Of a stretch of DNA of 64,000 bases, positions 1 to 9,047 are shown piece by piece. The notes beneath the pieces are model-generated. The model searched no databases, had not been told where the DNA came from, and was given only the letters and a program-made list of their open reading frames with translations. This DNA is from Bacillota bacterium (GTDB lineage Bacteria > Bacillota > Clostridia > Lachnospirales > Lachnospiraceae), in the NCBI GenBank assembly GCA_023410575.1, contig JAEYPP010000005.1, positions 43,392 to 107,391 of the forward strand, given 5' to 3'. Each line of letters starts with the position of its first letter. Positions within the stretch are counted from its first letter, which is position 1. A program made the position numbers and the translations under genes.

Positions 1-2
1 TC

Positions 3-449
3 TCTTTAGGCTTAACTTCCATTGCTGCTGGTGCGGCTTGTGCAGGATGTTGTGCTAATATGGTTGGTTTTGCAGTTGCAAGTTATCGCGAGAATAAAGT
101 AGGCGGTTTAGTAGCACAAGGATTAGGAACTAGTATGTTACAAGTTCCTAATATCGTCAAGAAGCCAATTATTTGGTTACCTGCCATTATATCAAGCGCT
201 ATTGTTGGTCCGATTTCTGCAGTCATTGGTATGACAAATAATCCAGTTGGATCAGGTATGGGAACTTCAGGTCTCGTTGGACAGATTAATGCATATGATA
301 GCATGGTCCCAACTTTCGGTACAGTTCCTACTCTCTTACTTATTGTCGGTATGCACTTTGTATTACCTGCTATCCTTTCTTTAGGCGTATCTGAATTTAT
401 GAGAAAGAAAGGACTTATTAAGGCGGGAGATATGAAACTTTCTAACTAA
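3..449 (+). CDS. PTS sugar transporter EIIC-type membrane protein (5' truncated)
   Basis: The reading frame is open from the left edge and ends at TAA 447-449, so only the C-terminal ~148 residues are present. It is very hydrophobic and Gly/Ala-rich, with stretches such as IGMTNNPVGSGMGTSGLVGQ, typical of the EIIC_2-like permease domain (DUF/PF13303 type) that moves a substrate across the membrane. The internal ATG at 60 is not the real start because the same frame continues upstream with membrane-like sequence. The substrate cannot be told from this fragment. A hairpin with a T tract follows 44 bp after the stop. Family assignment is from remembered motifs and is fairly confident. Confidence 0.7.
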   Translation, partial: SLGLTSIAAGAACAGCCANMVGFAVASYRENKVGGLVAQGLGTSMLQVPNIVKKPIIWLPAIISSAIVGPISAVIGMTNNPVGSGMGTSGLVGQINAYDSMVPTFGTVPTLLLIVGMHFVLPAILSLGVSEFMRKKGLIKAGDMKLSN

Positions 450-492
450 AGGGAGATAAATTCAAATATAAATTAGTGTTTTAAATTAGCCT

Positions 493-532
493 AAAAAGAA
501 TGAGCTATATACCATCTAGCTCATTCTTTTTT
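493..532. terminator. Bidirectional terminator hairpin
   Basis: Arms 494-507 and 517-530 are perfectly complementary (AAAAGAATGAGCTA and its complement) with A and T runs at either end, so it can terminate both the PTS gene and the convergent phosphodiesterase gene. Confidence 0.85.
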
Positions 533-558
533 CGTGTATGTTAAAGATATAACTTCTT

Positions 559-1077
559 TTATTCCGATAAACTATATTGTGTAAATTCACCATCTTCTAA
601 TATCATATATCCATGTACAGTTCCTTCCTTTGGTATGGAAACAGAACCTGGATTCACATACTGGAATTCTTTTATATTGCGATTCGCTGTCACATGTGTA
701 TGCCCATGAAGTAAAATGTCTCCTTTTTTTAAAGGCGGTAGATTATCCTCATTAAAGAGGTGTCCATGTGTAGCAAAAATTGTTTTTCCATCCAAATACA
801 ACATAATGTAATCTGCCATACAAGGAAATTCTAACACCATTTGGTCTACTTCTGCTTCACAGTTTCCCCGTACACATAAAATCTCATCCTTGATACTATT
901 TAACATTGTAATTACCTGTTTTGGACTATAATCTTTCGGTAAATCATTACGTGGCCCATGATATAACAAATCCCCTAACAATAAAAGTTTATCTGCCTTT
1001 TGGGCATAATATGCTTCTATTAGCTTCTTACAATAATATGCGGACCCATGAATGTCCGATGCAATCATTAACTTCAT
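559..1077 (-). CDS. yfcE: YfcE/MJ0936-type metallophosphodiesterase
   Basis: A 172-residue calcineurin-like phosphoesterase. It shows the metal-binding series of the family in order: DIH (residues 8-10), GD (35-36), GNCE near 73, an isolated GH, and GHTH near 127. Family members hydrolyse phosphodiester bonds with Mn2+; the physiological substrate of YfcE proteins is unclear. GGAGG lies 6 nt before the ATG at 1075-1077. It stands alone, convergent with the PTS gene and divergent from the glycerophosphodiesterase gene, and its length is normal for the family. Confidence 0.85.
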   Translation of the reverse strand: MKLMIASDIHGSAYYCKKLIEAYYAQKADKLLLLGDLLYHGPRNDLPKDYSPKQVITMLNSIKDEILCVRGNCEAEVDQMVLEFPCMADYIMLYLDGKTIFATHGHLFNEDNLPPLKKGDILLHGHTHVTANRNIKEFQYVNPGSVSIPKEGTVHGYMILEDGEFTQYSLSE

Positions 1078-1186
1078 CCTTTACCTCCATTGACCTGTCA
1101 CACTTCATGTGCTAAACTTAGACTAATTGTTCCATATTAAGAAGAATTTTTGAAAACATAGTTTATTAGCAAAGAAGGTTATTGTT

Positions 1187-2014
1187 ATGATATCAACTAT
1201 TATTTTAATTGTAAATCTATTATTTATACTATGCTTTGTCCTTGTTTTAATAGCTCCAGGTAAAAGCACGAAGGAAATGCGTTCACCTTTTTTGAATCGT
1301 AACATTGCTCATCGTGGATTGCATACAAAAGATAAGAAGACTCCAGAAAACTCTATGCTTGCATTTCAAGCTGCAATTAAGGCTGGGTATGGTATTGAGT
1401 TTGATATTCAGCTTACAAAAGATGAGAAAATTGTAGTCTTTCATGATGATACTCTAAGACGTGTCTGTAATGTTGATGGGCGTGTTGATGACTATACGTA
1501 TCAAGAGCTCCAGGCTTTTTCACTTTGTAATACTGATCAAAAAATCCCTCTTTTCTCTGATTTTCTAAAACTAGTTAATGGCCAGGTACCACTCATTGTC
1601 GAATTGAAAAACGGACGTAAAAATAACTTATTATGCGAAAAAACCTATGCAATGCTTAAGGAGTACCATGGTGATTATTGTGTTGAAAGTTTCCAACCAC
1701 TTATAGTTGCTTGGTTTAAACGAAATGCACCTCATCTATTACGGGGACAGTTAAGTGCAGGTCCCAAAGAATTTAAAGGACAGCTCTCCCGTCTACAGGC
1801 TTTCGGACTAAGTCGTCTCCTTACCAACTTCGTTACTCGTCCACACTTTATATCCTATCATAAAGAAAAACATTCATTACTTGTAAAACTTGTCGATCGT
1901 ATGGGTGCAATGAGAGCTGTATGGACTGTTCGTGATGATGATGACATTCATCAAATCGAATCGCGTAATGACATCGTAATTTTTGAATTTTATCAACCAC
2001 CAATTAAATACTAG
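1187..2014 (+). CDS. Membrane-anchored glycerophosphodiester phosphodiesterase
   Basis: A 275-residue protein with one N-terminal membrane segment (about residues 3-24) followed by a GDPD domain. The catalytic signature is complete: HRG (42-44), E71-x-D73 and H86-D-D. It is expected to split glycerophosphodiesters into glycerol-3-phosphate and an alcohol, recycling lipid head groups or teichoic acid parts at the membrane. AAGG precedes the ATG. It is monocistronic and followed directly by a long palindrome that separates it from convergent genes. Confidence 0.85.
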   Translation: MISTIILIVNLLFILCFVLVLIAPGKSTKEMRSPFLNRNIAHRGLHTKDKKTPENSMLAFQAAIKAGYGIEFDIQLTKDEKIVVFHDDTLRRVCNVDGRVDDYTYQELQAFSLCNTDQKIPLFSDFLKLVNGQVPLIVELKNGRKNNLLCEKTYAMLKEYHGDYCVESFQPLIVAWFKRNAPHLLRGQLSAGPKEFKGQLSRLQAFGLSRLLTNFVTRPHFISYHKEKHSLLVKLVDRMGAMRAVWTVRDDDDIHQIESRNDIVIFEFYQPPIKY

Positions 2015-2036
2015 CCTGTAATCTGAACGACTTGAA

Positions 2037-2140
2037 ATGGGGCTGTCGCATTGATATAATCCCACTTAAGTAGATGGATGAAATTTAATGATTTCATCTA
2101 TCTACCTAAGTGGGATTATATCATAATGCGACAACCCCAT
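2037..2140. repeat. 104-bp palindrome with GGGGCTGTCGCA ends (bidirectional terminator)
   Basis: Arms 2037-2052 and 2125-2140 pair (the right arm reads AATGCGACAACCCCAT) and the complementarity continues almost to the centre at about 2088. It lies exactly between two convergent gene ends. The outer arm resembles those of the elements at 40.5, 49.2 and 58.3 kb, while the interior is unrelated. Confidence 0.8.
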
Positions 2141-2153
2141 CATTTATGAATAA

Positions 2154-3362
2154 TTATTTTGATGATTCCGTACTTGGATATTTCACTGTTAATTCAGCTT
2201 CCTTTGATGATAAAACTAAGCTAATTCCTTTGCTATCATTCTGATCGGTTCCTTGCTTACGAATATAGATAACACTACCATCTGGAGCAATAGACTGAGA
2301 TAGTTTTTTCACATTCGTATCTTTTACCTGTTTCCAAGTAACTTTAGCAACGTCAAAATCTGCATCTGGTTTTACAATACAGTAACTATAAATGTTTGTT
2401 TTAGAAGCATTCTTAAATACAAGACAAAGCTTATTATTCTCATAATAATATGCAATTTCACTAGACTGACCTGAAATTATTGGTGCATCTGCTTGTCCAG
2501 TAATTGTTAAAAATGTTGATTTTGAGTAGGTTTTACTAGCGGTAGCTGCCGTACGGATTTGTAACGTTACTGTTTTAGCTCCATTTTGAAATAATGTACT
2601 AGGTGCAATGTCTTCCACTGACATTGATTTATCACACTCTACCCATATATCTGCTTGCTCGTTATAATACTCCATTTTAGTTGTAGTATTTAAGGTTAAT
2701 TTAGATGCATTGACTGAAACAGAAGGTGCATTTGCTCGTTTTGTTAATACCACTGTTACTTCTTTACTAGGTCTTTCCCCTGTATTTACTGCATCTTCTC
2801 CTCGTGTCTGTGGTATACGTATGATAATCTTAGCACCCTTAACAAGCATGTTATCTACTGTGTTCATGAAATCTTTATAATCTTGACTACTTGGATTCAT
2901 GGATACATCATACCAGTGATAATCTGTTGCTTTTCTCCATTGAAAACTCTCTGCATTATCACAATTTGTAAATGTGAAATCACCATCTGCTTTATTATAG
3001 GTTACTTTAATCGTATTATCTTTTGCTGGTAATGTAACAGGTATAACTGTTGTATCTAAATCACCTTTAAAATATAATGTTTTATCTGCTGTACTTGAAA
3101 TCCAGGAGATATCCATCTGATAAGCTGTATTATCAAGGACTCTATCTCCTTCCACTTCAAACCAGGTCTTCTTATCTGTTGAAAGATAAACGATAGAGTT
3201 ATTATTAGTATAGATAATCATAGTCAAATTATCGTAATCGATTGTTCCGATTGTAATTGCTGTTGCTTTTGTTTCGGCTGATGCTTTTTTAGTTGGTGCT
3301 GTAATCATTGCTGTTAAAAACAAAAGCAACGCTATGATGGATTTATATAAACATTTATTCAT
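2154..3362 (-). CDS. Secreted protein of unknown function, paralogue of upstream gene
   Basis: A 402-residue protein with a signal peptide (hydrophobic residues 8-20, then APTKKASAE). It has no catalytic motif I recognise; it is rich in Ser/Thr/Asn and looks like a string of beta-sandwich repeats. Its first ~170 residues align by eye with the start of the 784-residue protein encoded upstream (shared MDISWI, FKGD, a QWRK-x-Y-x-WY block and RPSKEVT). It starts 13 bp after that gene's stop with GGGAGG at the start, so the two form an operon. The likely location is the cell surface or outside; function is unknown. Confidence 0.75.
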   Translation of the reverse strand: MNKCLYKSIIALLLFLTAMITAPTKKASAETKATAITIGTIDYDNLTMIIYTNNNSIVYLSTDKKTWFEVEGDRVLDNTAYQMDISWISSTADKTLYFKGDLDTTVIPVTLPAKDNTIKVTYNKADGDFTFTNCDNAESFQWRKATDYHWYDVSMNPSSQDYKDFMNTVDNMLVKGAKIIIRIPQTRGEDAVNTGERPSKEVTVVLTKRANAPSVSVNASKLTLNTTTKMEYYNEQADIWVECDKSMSVEDIAPSTLFQNGAKTVTLQIRTAATASKTYSKSTFLTITGQADAPIISGQSSEIAYYYENNKLCLVFKNASKTNIYSYCIVKPDADFDVAKVTWKQVKDTNVKKLSQSIAPDGSVIYIRKQGTDQNDSKGISLVLSSKEAELTVKYPSTESSK

Positions 3363-3375
3363 CTATGGCACCTCC

Positions 3376-5730
3376 CTAATCCTTATCAATAATGGTTAAC
3401 TTGCATCCATTCTTGATAACATATCCATTGCTTAGTGTAATTACGATATTCTTCGTAGTTGTAGAGTCAGTTGTTAATTTTTTAATCTTTGAATTTGATA
3501 AATCGATTGTTGCCACTCCATTTGAAATCTCAGCAGACTTCATAATGGATATACCATCCCATGTCACATCGGAAACACCTACCTCGTAAGTTGGGCTGAA
3601 GATGTTTAATTTTATTGAGAACGTAACCACTTCTTTGGTAACCGTAGTTGTTGTATTATCTGGATTTGTTATTGTTTCTGTCTTCGTTTCTTCTAGACTA
3701 CCTTCCGTTATGGAATAAGCGATTGGCGCCGATACAATTGTAGCCGTTTCAATCAGATTAATTGTGACTGCATTCTCTAGTTTTTCACCGTTACTTAAAT
3801 TGATAATTAATGGCACTGCTGCATTCCTCTTTGTAATGATACTATCGGTTTCAAACTTATTCACATTTACAGTTACAAGAGCCGTTCTAACAGCTTCATG
3901 TTTATCATTTAGCCTTGTTCCATATACGACGCTGTAATCTCCATTATCCATGTTTAATTCATAGCTGTCATAAGTCATGCCCTTAATGGTAACCTTTTCG
4001 CTTGTAAACTTGTCAATGTCTGTCTTATCATATACGTAATTCTTACCAAAATCTAAGTTAAACTGGAAGCTTGAATCATCATTGTCTGTATCTTTGGAAC
4101 TGTATACTCGCTCAAAGCTATCAGTTGCAAACTTATAGTCCTTATTATTTACTATAGTCTTTGGATAAATATATAATAGCAGACCTGAAGTTGTTGTACT
4201 TTCCACTTCATCAGAATTTGCTAAAACAATAGTCCCGTATAAAGCCTGTTCCAAAATATGATCGATACTTTCCGTACTAGTTATCTTAGTTGTAATAATA
4301 TATTCATCTGGGTTATCCTTAGAAACAACAACGGTGCTCTTTAAATTTGTTATTGTACCCTTTACATTACCATAGATATCTTTAAATTTAATGGAAGAAA
4401 CAGTTGTCTTTGTTGGACTAGAAATCGTAAATGTTAAATAGCTGGATGAATCTTCTTCCTTTACCACTCCTGCAGTTGTAACTAATGTTGTTAAGCTCTT
4501 AGCTGAAGCGGAGTCTGGATAATTAACACCCGAACTTCCTGTAATATCAAGTTCTTTTGAAGCTAGAGCGAAAGCTACTTTATCATCTGCAGCTATTGAT
4601 TTCTTTCTAACATAGATATGGCTACCTTCTTTTGCTTTTGATTCTGTAATCGTAATTTGAGCAGAAGATGTTATACTTGTCCAAACTGCCTCTTGATAAT
4701 TAAAAGTATCCCCTGGCTCAACAATTGTATATTCAAAAGGTTGTGTTGAACTTGCAGCTCTTACTGCTAATTCTAAACTCTTAGAGCTTGTATAATCAAG
4801 ACTGATTCCATAAGTAGTTTCACTTGGTGGAGCTGCTTGTACTGGTACAGTGATGGTTGTAATACGAGATGCTTGTGCTGAGCTTGTTGCATTTGTTCTA
4901 AATTGTAAGATTACCTCATTTTGTTTTGTTGTACTATTAATATATAAGGCACTTCCTGCTATTTTACTCAACATTAAATCAGTAGCACTACTTACCGTTG
5001 TCCATTCACTAGTTGTTCCATCCGAAAAGACTACACGGTATCCCGAATTCTTCTTAACAGGAATTAAGAACTTTGATCCATCGATTTTAATTTCTGGAGC
5101 ATTTGCTTTCTTTGGAATTGTGATCGTGACCTCTTTGCTCGGCCTCTGACCAATATTTAACTCTCCGTTTACGATACTACCATTAATTGGTGCCAAACGA
5201 AGATATAGCGTTGCGCCTTGTGAACTTAATTTATCAAGTTCATTCGTAAATGCTGTTTCGTTCACGTTATACCATATGTAACTATCCTTTTTTCTCCATT
5301 GAACTGTTCTAGTTCCCTGATTTGTATAGGTGACTGACTGCTTTGCACTATTATATCTTGCTTTAAATGTATTAAGCTGCTTTGGAATTACTATCGTTAC
5401 AACGTCCTTTGAAGAATCTCCCTTAAACTTAATCGTATAATTCGATGAGACTGGGATCCATGAGATATCCATTGATATCGTCTTTTCGTTTGTTAATGTT
5501 CCTGATATTGTTTCCCATGACTTTCCTTTCGAGTCTGAGAAATAAATCTTACTATCATTTGCATTTCCTTTTAAGGTAATGATACTTTTCTCATAATCGA
5601 TTTTTTCTACTGTAATACTTGTAGTAGCCGCCTTGGCATTTGTAGCTTTTAATGCAAGCATAGAAGCTAATACAAAAAATAGCATTACAAAAGATGCAAT
5701 GACAGCACGTAACTTTACTGACTTATTCAT
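3376..5730 (-). CDS. Large secreted beta-rich protein of unknown function
   Basis: A 784-residue protein with an N-terminal signal peptide (hydrophobic ~10-33, ending KATNAKAA). The N-terminal half repeats the organisation of the downstream 402-residue paralogue. The C-terminal half adds further Ser/Thr/Val-rich modules, ending in a segment (SNGVATIDLS, then NIVITLSNGY) that loosely recalls Ig-like X2 modules; I do not claim that family. There is no LPxTG motif or SLH repeat. GGAGGAG lies 6-12 nt before the ATG. It is first in a two-gene unit behind a consensus promoter and a short folded leader. It could be a surface or matrix protein, but nothing in the sequence proves this. Confidence 0.75.
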   Translation of the reverse strand: MNKSVKLRAVIASFVMLFFVLASMLALKATNAKAATTSITVEKIDYEKSIITLKGNANDSKIYFSDSKGKSWETISGTLTNEKTISMDISWIPVSSNYTIKFKGDSSKDVVTIVIPKQLNTFKARYNSAKQSVTYTNQGTRTVQWRKKDSYIWYNVNETAFTNELDKLSSQGATLYLRLAPINGSIVNGELNIGQRPSKEVTITIPKKANAPEIKIDGSKFLIPVKKNSGYRVVFSDGTTSEWTTVSSATDLMLSKIAGSALYINSTTKQNEVILQFRTNATSSAQASRITTITVPVQAAPPSETTYGISLDYTSSKSLELAVRAASSTQPFEYTIVEPGDTFNYQEAVWTSITSSAQITITESKAKEGSHIYVRKKSIAADDKVAFALASKELDITGSSGVNYPDSASAKSLTTLVTTAGVVKEEDSSSYLTFTISSPTKTTVSSIKFKDIYGNVKGTITNLKSTVVVSKDNPDEYIITTKITSTESIDHILEQALYGTIVLANSDEVESTTTSGLLLYIYPKTIVNNKDYKFATDSFERVYSSKDTDNDDSSFQFNLDFGKNYVYDKTDIDKFTSEKVTIKGMTYDSYELNMDNGDYSVVYGTRLNDKHEAVRTALVTVNVNKFETDSIITKRNAAVPLIINLSNGEKLENAVTINLIETATIVSAPIAYSITEGSLEETKTETITNPDNTTTTVTKEVVTFSIKLNIFSPTYEVGVSDVTWDGISIMKSAEISNGVATIDLSNSKIKKLTTDSTTTKNIVITLSNGYVIKNGCKLTIIDKD

Positions 5731-5846
5731 TAAACTCCTCCTTTAAGTTGTAAGACCCATCAGGCATTCAGGGCCAGACCGTTTCTCATAAAGAGGCCAA
5801 CGGTATTTCCATAATATATTATAATCACTAACTACTTTATCGTCAA
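5731..5846 (-). promoter_or_regulatory. Sigma-A promoter and folded ~75-nt leader
   Basis: On the minus strand TTGACG (5841-5846) and TATAAT (5818-5823) are separated by 17 nt. The predicted transcript starts near 5811. Two stems are visible in the leader: ACCGUU/AACGGU enclosing a small CUC/GAG hairpin, then GGCCC pairing with GGGUC around a 12-nt loop; a GGAGG Shine-Dalgarno follows unpaired. I could not match it to a riboswitch class I know (c-di-GMP I or II, PreQ1, glutamine, fluoride). Confidence 0.6.
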
Positions 5847-5900
5847 ATAGTGTCAAAATAATTACCCATAATTACATATTAATTTTAAACTTGAAATTAA

Positions 5901-5940
5901 TAAAAAGGAGCAACCACATTTTTTTGCAGTAGCTCCTTAA
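5901..5940 (-). terminator. Terminator after ywmB-like gene
   Basis: On the minus strand AAGGAGCTACTGCA pairs imperfectly with TGTGGTTGCTCCTT and is followed by a T run. It shares the AGCTACTGC arm with the atp operon terminator at 7111-7156. Confidence 0.8.
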
Positions 5941-5957
5941 ACTGAAACTAATATTTT

Positions 5958-6836
5958 CTACCAGTCTCCTGAAATAATAGGTGTAGCAAGATAAATCTTT
6001 GTATAATTATTTGCCTCATCATACGTCATTGCAACTTGTATATTGATTTTTGATTCATTAACGGTAATGTATTCTCGAAGTAAGCCAGTATAAGCATAAA
6101 CCGTATATAGTTCATCTTCACGATTTTCATAGACAACTACACCTTCAAGAGAATCTATCATCTTGTCGGCCATTTTGTTTTTTGTATCAAGTAAGAGATT
6201 ACCAGCAAATGCACCACACAATTGTAATGTCTCGGAAATCTGATTCTCTGTAATATTAAGGTTTTTATATATTTCTTCTACTGTATTTTTAAACTTTAGA
6301 ATATCATTGTTGGCATCTTCGTAAATCACGATTCTTACCATCACATACTGCGTAATACCAACCTTCTTTTCTAAGTTTTGCTTAAATGCATCCATTGTTT
6401 CTGTATTTTTTAATGTTACTACCTTAATGGTTGTCTGCGCTCTCGCTGCCTGCTTTGTAAATACAACCTCTTGACGATTTTCATTTTCATATGTCCTAAA
6501 CTCTGAATCTGTCTTGACGCCAAGACCAGTTGCGATATAAGAAATTAATGAATTTTTATCTTCTACCGTTAAGTACTGATTACCATATTCCGCTGTCACT
6601 TCAAGGGTGCTTTCCATAAGTCCAGAATTAGTCGTAACAAAGGCACTTAATATATTGCCCTCCCTCGAGAACAAACGATTTGCTATGATTTGTGCTCCAA
6701 CAGCTATCCAAAGTAGAATCACGATTGATAATAGAAAACGCATCTTTTTGTTAGCTAGTATTTCTTTATATGGTATATGATATTTTTTTGTAAGAACTGT
6801 TTGATTTGATGATAGTGTATAACGTTCCTTCCACAT
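5958..6836 (-). CDS. ywmB: YwmB-family (TATA-box-binding-like fold) membrane protein
   Basis: A 292-residue protein with one membrane segment (about 32-52) and a large extracytoplasmic part. The residues around GLMESTLEVTAEYGN, the NLEKKVG region and the late AYTGLLREYI segment match the YwmB/DUF1779 family as I remember it. Its role is not well established; in other Firmicutes it sits near cell-wall and sporulation genes. GGAGG precedes the ATG. It follows the ATP synthase operon on the same strand but is separated from it by a terminator and a palindromic element, so it probably has its own transcript. Confidence 0.6.
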   Translation of the reverse strand: MWKERYTLSSNQTVLTKKYHIPYKEILANKKMRFLLSIVILLWIAVGAQIIANRLFSREGNILSAFVTTNSGLMESTLEVTAEYGNQYLTVEDKNSLISYIATGLGVKTDSEFRTYENENRQEVVFTKQAARAQTTIKVVTLKNTETMDAFKQNLEKKVGITQYVMVRIVIYEDANNDILKFKNTVEEIYKNLNITENQISETLQLCGAFAGNLLLDTKNKMADKMIDSLEGVVVYENREDELYTVYAYTGLLREYITVNESKINIQVAMTYDEANNYTKIYLATPIISGDW

Positions 6837-6894
6837 AGCAATACCTCCATTCTAGTTGATAGTATTGCCATGTTTTTTTGCTTTAAACAAGCAC

Positions 6895-7003
6895 GGCAAA
6901 TGAGTGGTCGTATAAGTTTTCTTCGGCGCGCTACGCTCACAAGCCCACAAAGACCATGTGGGCTTGTAAGGCCTACGAAAACCTATACGATCACTCGTTT
7001 GCC
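6895..7003. repeat. Palindromic element, family 1 (copy 1)
   Basis: Outer arms 6895-6914 and 6984-7003 pair with only G-U exceptions. Inside is a core (6917-6981) with CTTCGGCGCGC, CAAGCCCACA, TGTGGGCTTG and CGAAAA blocks. The same core occurs at 40.5 kb and, inverted, at 58.3 kb. The rest of the 324-bp gap between ywmB and atpC (7004-7110) shows nothing I can assign. Confidence 0.75.
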
Positions 7004-7110
7004 TGTTTATGTGAATAAAACACTTGATTAAGTAGTACTTCTAAAAAGAAAATTTAATCTCGCTAGACTACGAGTAAGGCAATACCTTCAACGTGCCATT
7101 CTTAATAACA

Positions 7111-7156
7111 CAAAACAGAGCTTTTGTAAACTCATAGTTTGCAGTAGCTCCGTTCT
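7111..7156 (-). terminator. Terminator of the ATP synthase operon
   Basis: On the minus strand AACGGAGCT pairs with AGCTCTGTT (one G-U) and runs into a T-rich tract, starting 4 nt after the atpC stop. Confidence 0.85.
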
Positions 7157-7160
7157 TATG

Positions 7161-7580
7161 TTACTTTTTATATTGATTCGCAATCTCTATTCGAGTTAAT
7201 GATCTTCTGAGTGCCATCTCGGCTCTTGTTTCATTAATATCACCATCATCGCCTTTTAATCGACGTTCTGCTCGTAGTTTTGCTTCATTGGCACGATGCA
7301 CATCAATTTCTTCTGGCCATTCACATGATTCCGCCAATATGATAACTCGGTCCCCAAGTACCTCAACAAATCCACTAAGTAGCGCTGCTACTTTTTCGTT
7401 TTTATCTTTGATAATCTTGAGCATACCAGGTTCTATAATTGCAGTCATAGGAATATGTCCTTTTAAGATACCTATATCGCCTTCCGTTGTTTTTACTTCA
7501 ATCATGTCGGCCTCTCCATCAAAGAAGATACGGTCTGGAGAGATTACCTTCAAGTGGAACAATCTACTATTATCCGCCAT
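7161..7580 (-). CDS. atpC: F-type ATP synthase epsilon subunit
   Basis: 139 residues from the chosen start. The N-terminal beta-sandwich (LKVISPDRIFFDGEADMIEV, GDIGILKGHIPM) and the C-terminal helical pair (EAKLRAERRL and EMALRRSLTRIE) are typical of epsilon. It is the inhibitory and coupling subunit of the F1 central stalk. I chose ATG 7578-7580 over the ATG at 7586, because the GGAG at 7587-7590 is 6 nt from the former and abuts the latter. It is the last gene of the atp operon, 22 bp after atpD, and a terminator follows directly. Confidence 0.92.
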   Translation of the reverse strand: MADNSRLFHLKVISPDRIFFDGEADMIEVKTTEGDIGILKGHIPMTAIIEPGMLKIIKDKNEKVAALLSGFVEVLGDRVIILAESCEWPEEIDVHRANEAKLRAERRLKGDDGDINETRAEMALRRSLTRIEIANQYKK

Positions 7581-7602
7581 ATCCATCTCCTATCTCATAC
7601 CC

Positions 7603-9021
7603 CTAGTTTTTCTTTGCTCTAGCTACGACATCATCAATGTTTCCGGCATTTAAGAAATAGCTTTCCGGAATATCATCGTGTTTACCTTCAAGTATTTCTT
7701 GAAAACTTCGAATTGTTTCTGTTACTGGTACATACTGTCCAGGAAGACCTGTAAACTGTTCTGCTACATGGAATGGCTGAGATAAGAATCTTTGCACCTT
7801 TCTCGCTCTAGATACAAGAGTCTTCTCATCCTCAGATAGTTCATCCATACCTAAGATTGCAATGATATCCTGTAATTCTTTATATCTTTGTAATATTTCC
7901 TGAACACCACGCGCTACTTTATAATGTTCTTCTCCGACAACACGTGGATCAAGAATACGAGAAGTAGATTCCAACGGATCAACTGCAGGATATATACCTA
8001 ATTCAACGATGGAACGAGATAATACGGTAGTTGCATCCAAGTGAGCGAATGTCGTTGCTGGCGCAGGGTCAGTTAAGTCATCTGCTGGTACATAAACCGC
8101 CTGTACCGAAGTAATGGAACCATTCTTAGTCGAAGTAATACGTTCCTGTAATGCACCCATTTCAGTTTGTAAGGTTGGCTGATAACCAACTGCGGATGGC
8201 ATACGTCCAAGAAGTGCTGATACTTCAGAACCCGCCTGGGTAAAACGGAAAATGTTATCAATAAATAGTAACACATCCTTACCAGACTTATCTCGGAAGT
8301 ACTCTGCCATCGTAAGTCCAGTTAAACCTACTCTCATTCTAGCTCCTGGTGGCTCATTCATCTGTCCAAACACCATCGTAGTCTTATTAATAACACCAGA
8401 ATCAATCATTTCATAATAAAGATCGTTTCCTTCTCTTGTTCTCTCCCCGACGCCGGTAAATACAGAATATCCACCATGCTCAGTTGCAATATTGGTAATC
8501 AGTTCTTGGATTAAAACAGTTTTACCTACACCTGCACCACCGAACAGACCAATCTTACCACCTTTTTGATAAGGACAAAGAAGATCAACTACTTTGATAC
8601 CTGTTTCAAGAATTTCAGTCTCGGTTGACTGTTCTTCAAACTTTGGTGCTTTTCTATGAATTGGATAATATTCAACTCCTTGTGGTTCTGGCTTTTCATC
8701 GATTGGTCTACCAAGTACATTAAACATTCTACCTAATGTATTTTCACCAACTGGTACCGAAATTGGGGCACCAGTATTTTCTGCATTCATACCACGAACC
8801 AAACCATCGGTAGTTCCCATCGCAATACAACGAACCGTATCATCGCCCAGATGCTGAGCAACCTCAACAACTAAGATTTCTCCACTCTCTCTAGGAATAT
8901 TGATTGCATCGTAGATTTCTGGAAGATTGCCTTCTTGGAATTTGATATCAAGTACCGCACCGATAATTTGAGTGATTTTTCCTACGTTCGATGGGTTGAA
9001 ACCCTTCTTACTATCTGCCAA
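7603..9021 (-). CDS. atpD: F-type ATP synthase beta subunit
   Basis: 472 residues. It has the Walker A motif GGAGVGKT, the catalytic GERTREGND segment, the Walker B strand VLLFIDNIFRF and the highly conserved ALLGRMPSAVGYQPTL. It is the catalytic subunit of the F1 hexamer, making or hydrolysing ATP at three sites. The start is a TTG (9019-9021) preceded by AAGGAG and AAGGAT, giving the expected N terminus about 13 residues before NVGKITQIIG. It lies between atpG (26 bp upstream) and atpC. Confidence 0.97.
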   Translation of the reverse strand: MADSKKGFNPSNVGKITQIIGAVLDIKFQEGNLPEIYDAINIPRESGEILVVEVAQHLGDDTVRCIAMGTTDGLVRGMNAENTGAPISVPVGENTLGRMFNVLGRPIDEKPEPQGVEYYPIHRKAPKFEEQSTETEILETGIKVVDLLCPYQKGGKIGLFGGAGVGKTVLIQELITNIATEHGGYSVFTGVGERTREGNDLYYEMIDSGVINKTTMVFGQMNEPPGARMRVGLTGLTMAEYFRDKSGKDVLLFIDNIFRFTQAGSEVSALLGRMPSAVGYQPTLQTEMGALQERITSTKNGSITSVQAVYVPADDLTDPAPATTFAHLDATTVLSRSIVELGIYPAVDPLESTSRILDPRVVGEEHYKVARGVQEILQRYKELQDIIAILGMDELSEDEKTLVSRARKVQRFLSQPFHVAEQFTGLPGQYVPVTETIRSFQEILEGKHDDIPESYFLNAGNIDDVVARAKKN

Positions 9022-9047
9022 ATCCTTGTCACTCCTTTTCTTATGGA

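Noticed and set aside
5731..5812. Known riboswitch before the secreted-protein genes
   Set aside because: I compared the leader from memory with c-di-GMP I/II, PreQ1, glutamine and fluoride classes; none of their conserved bases is present, so only a folded leader is claimed.
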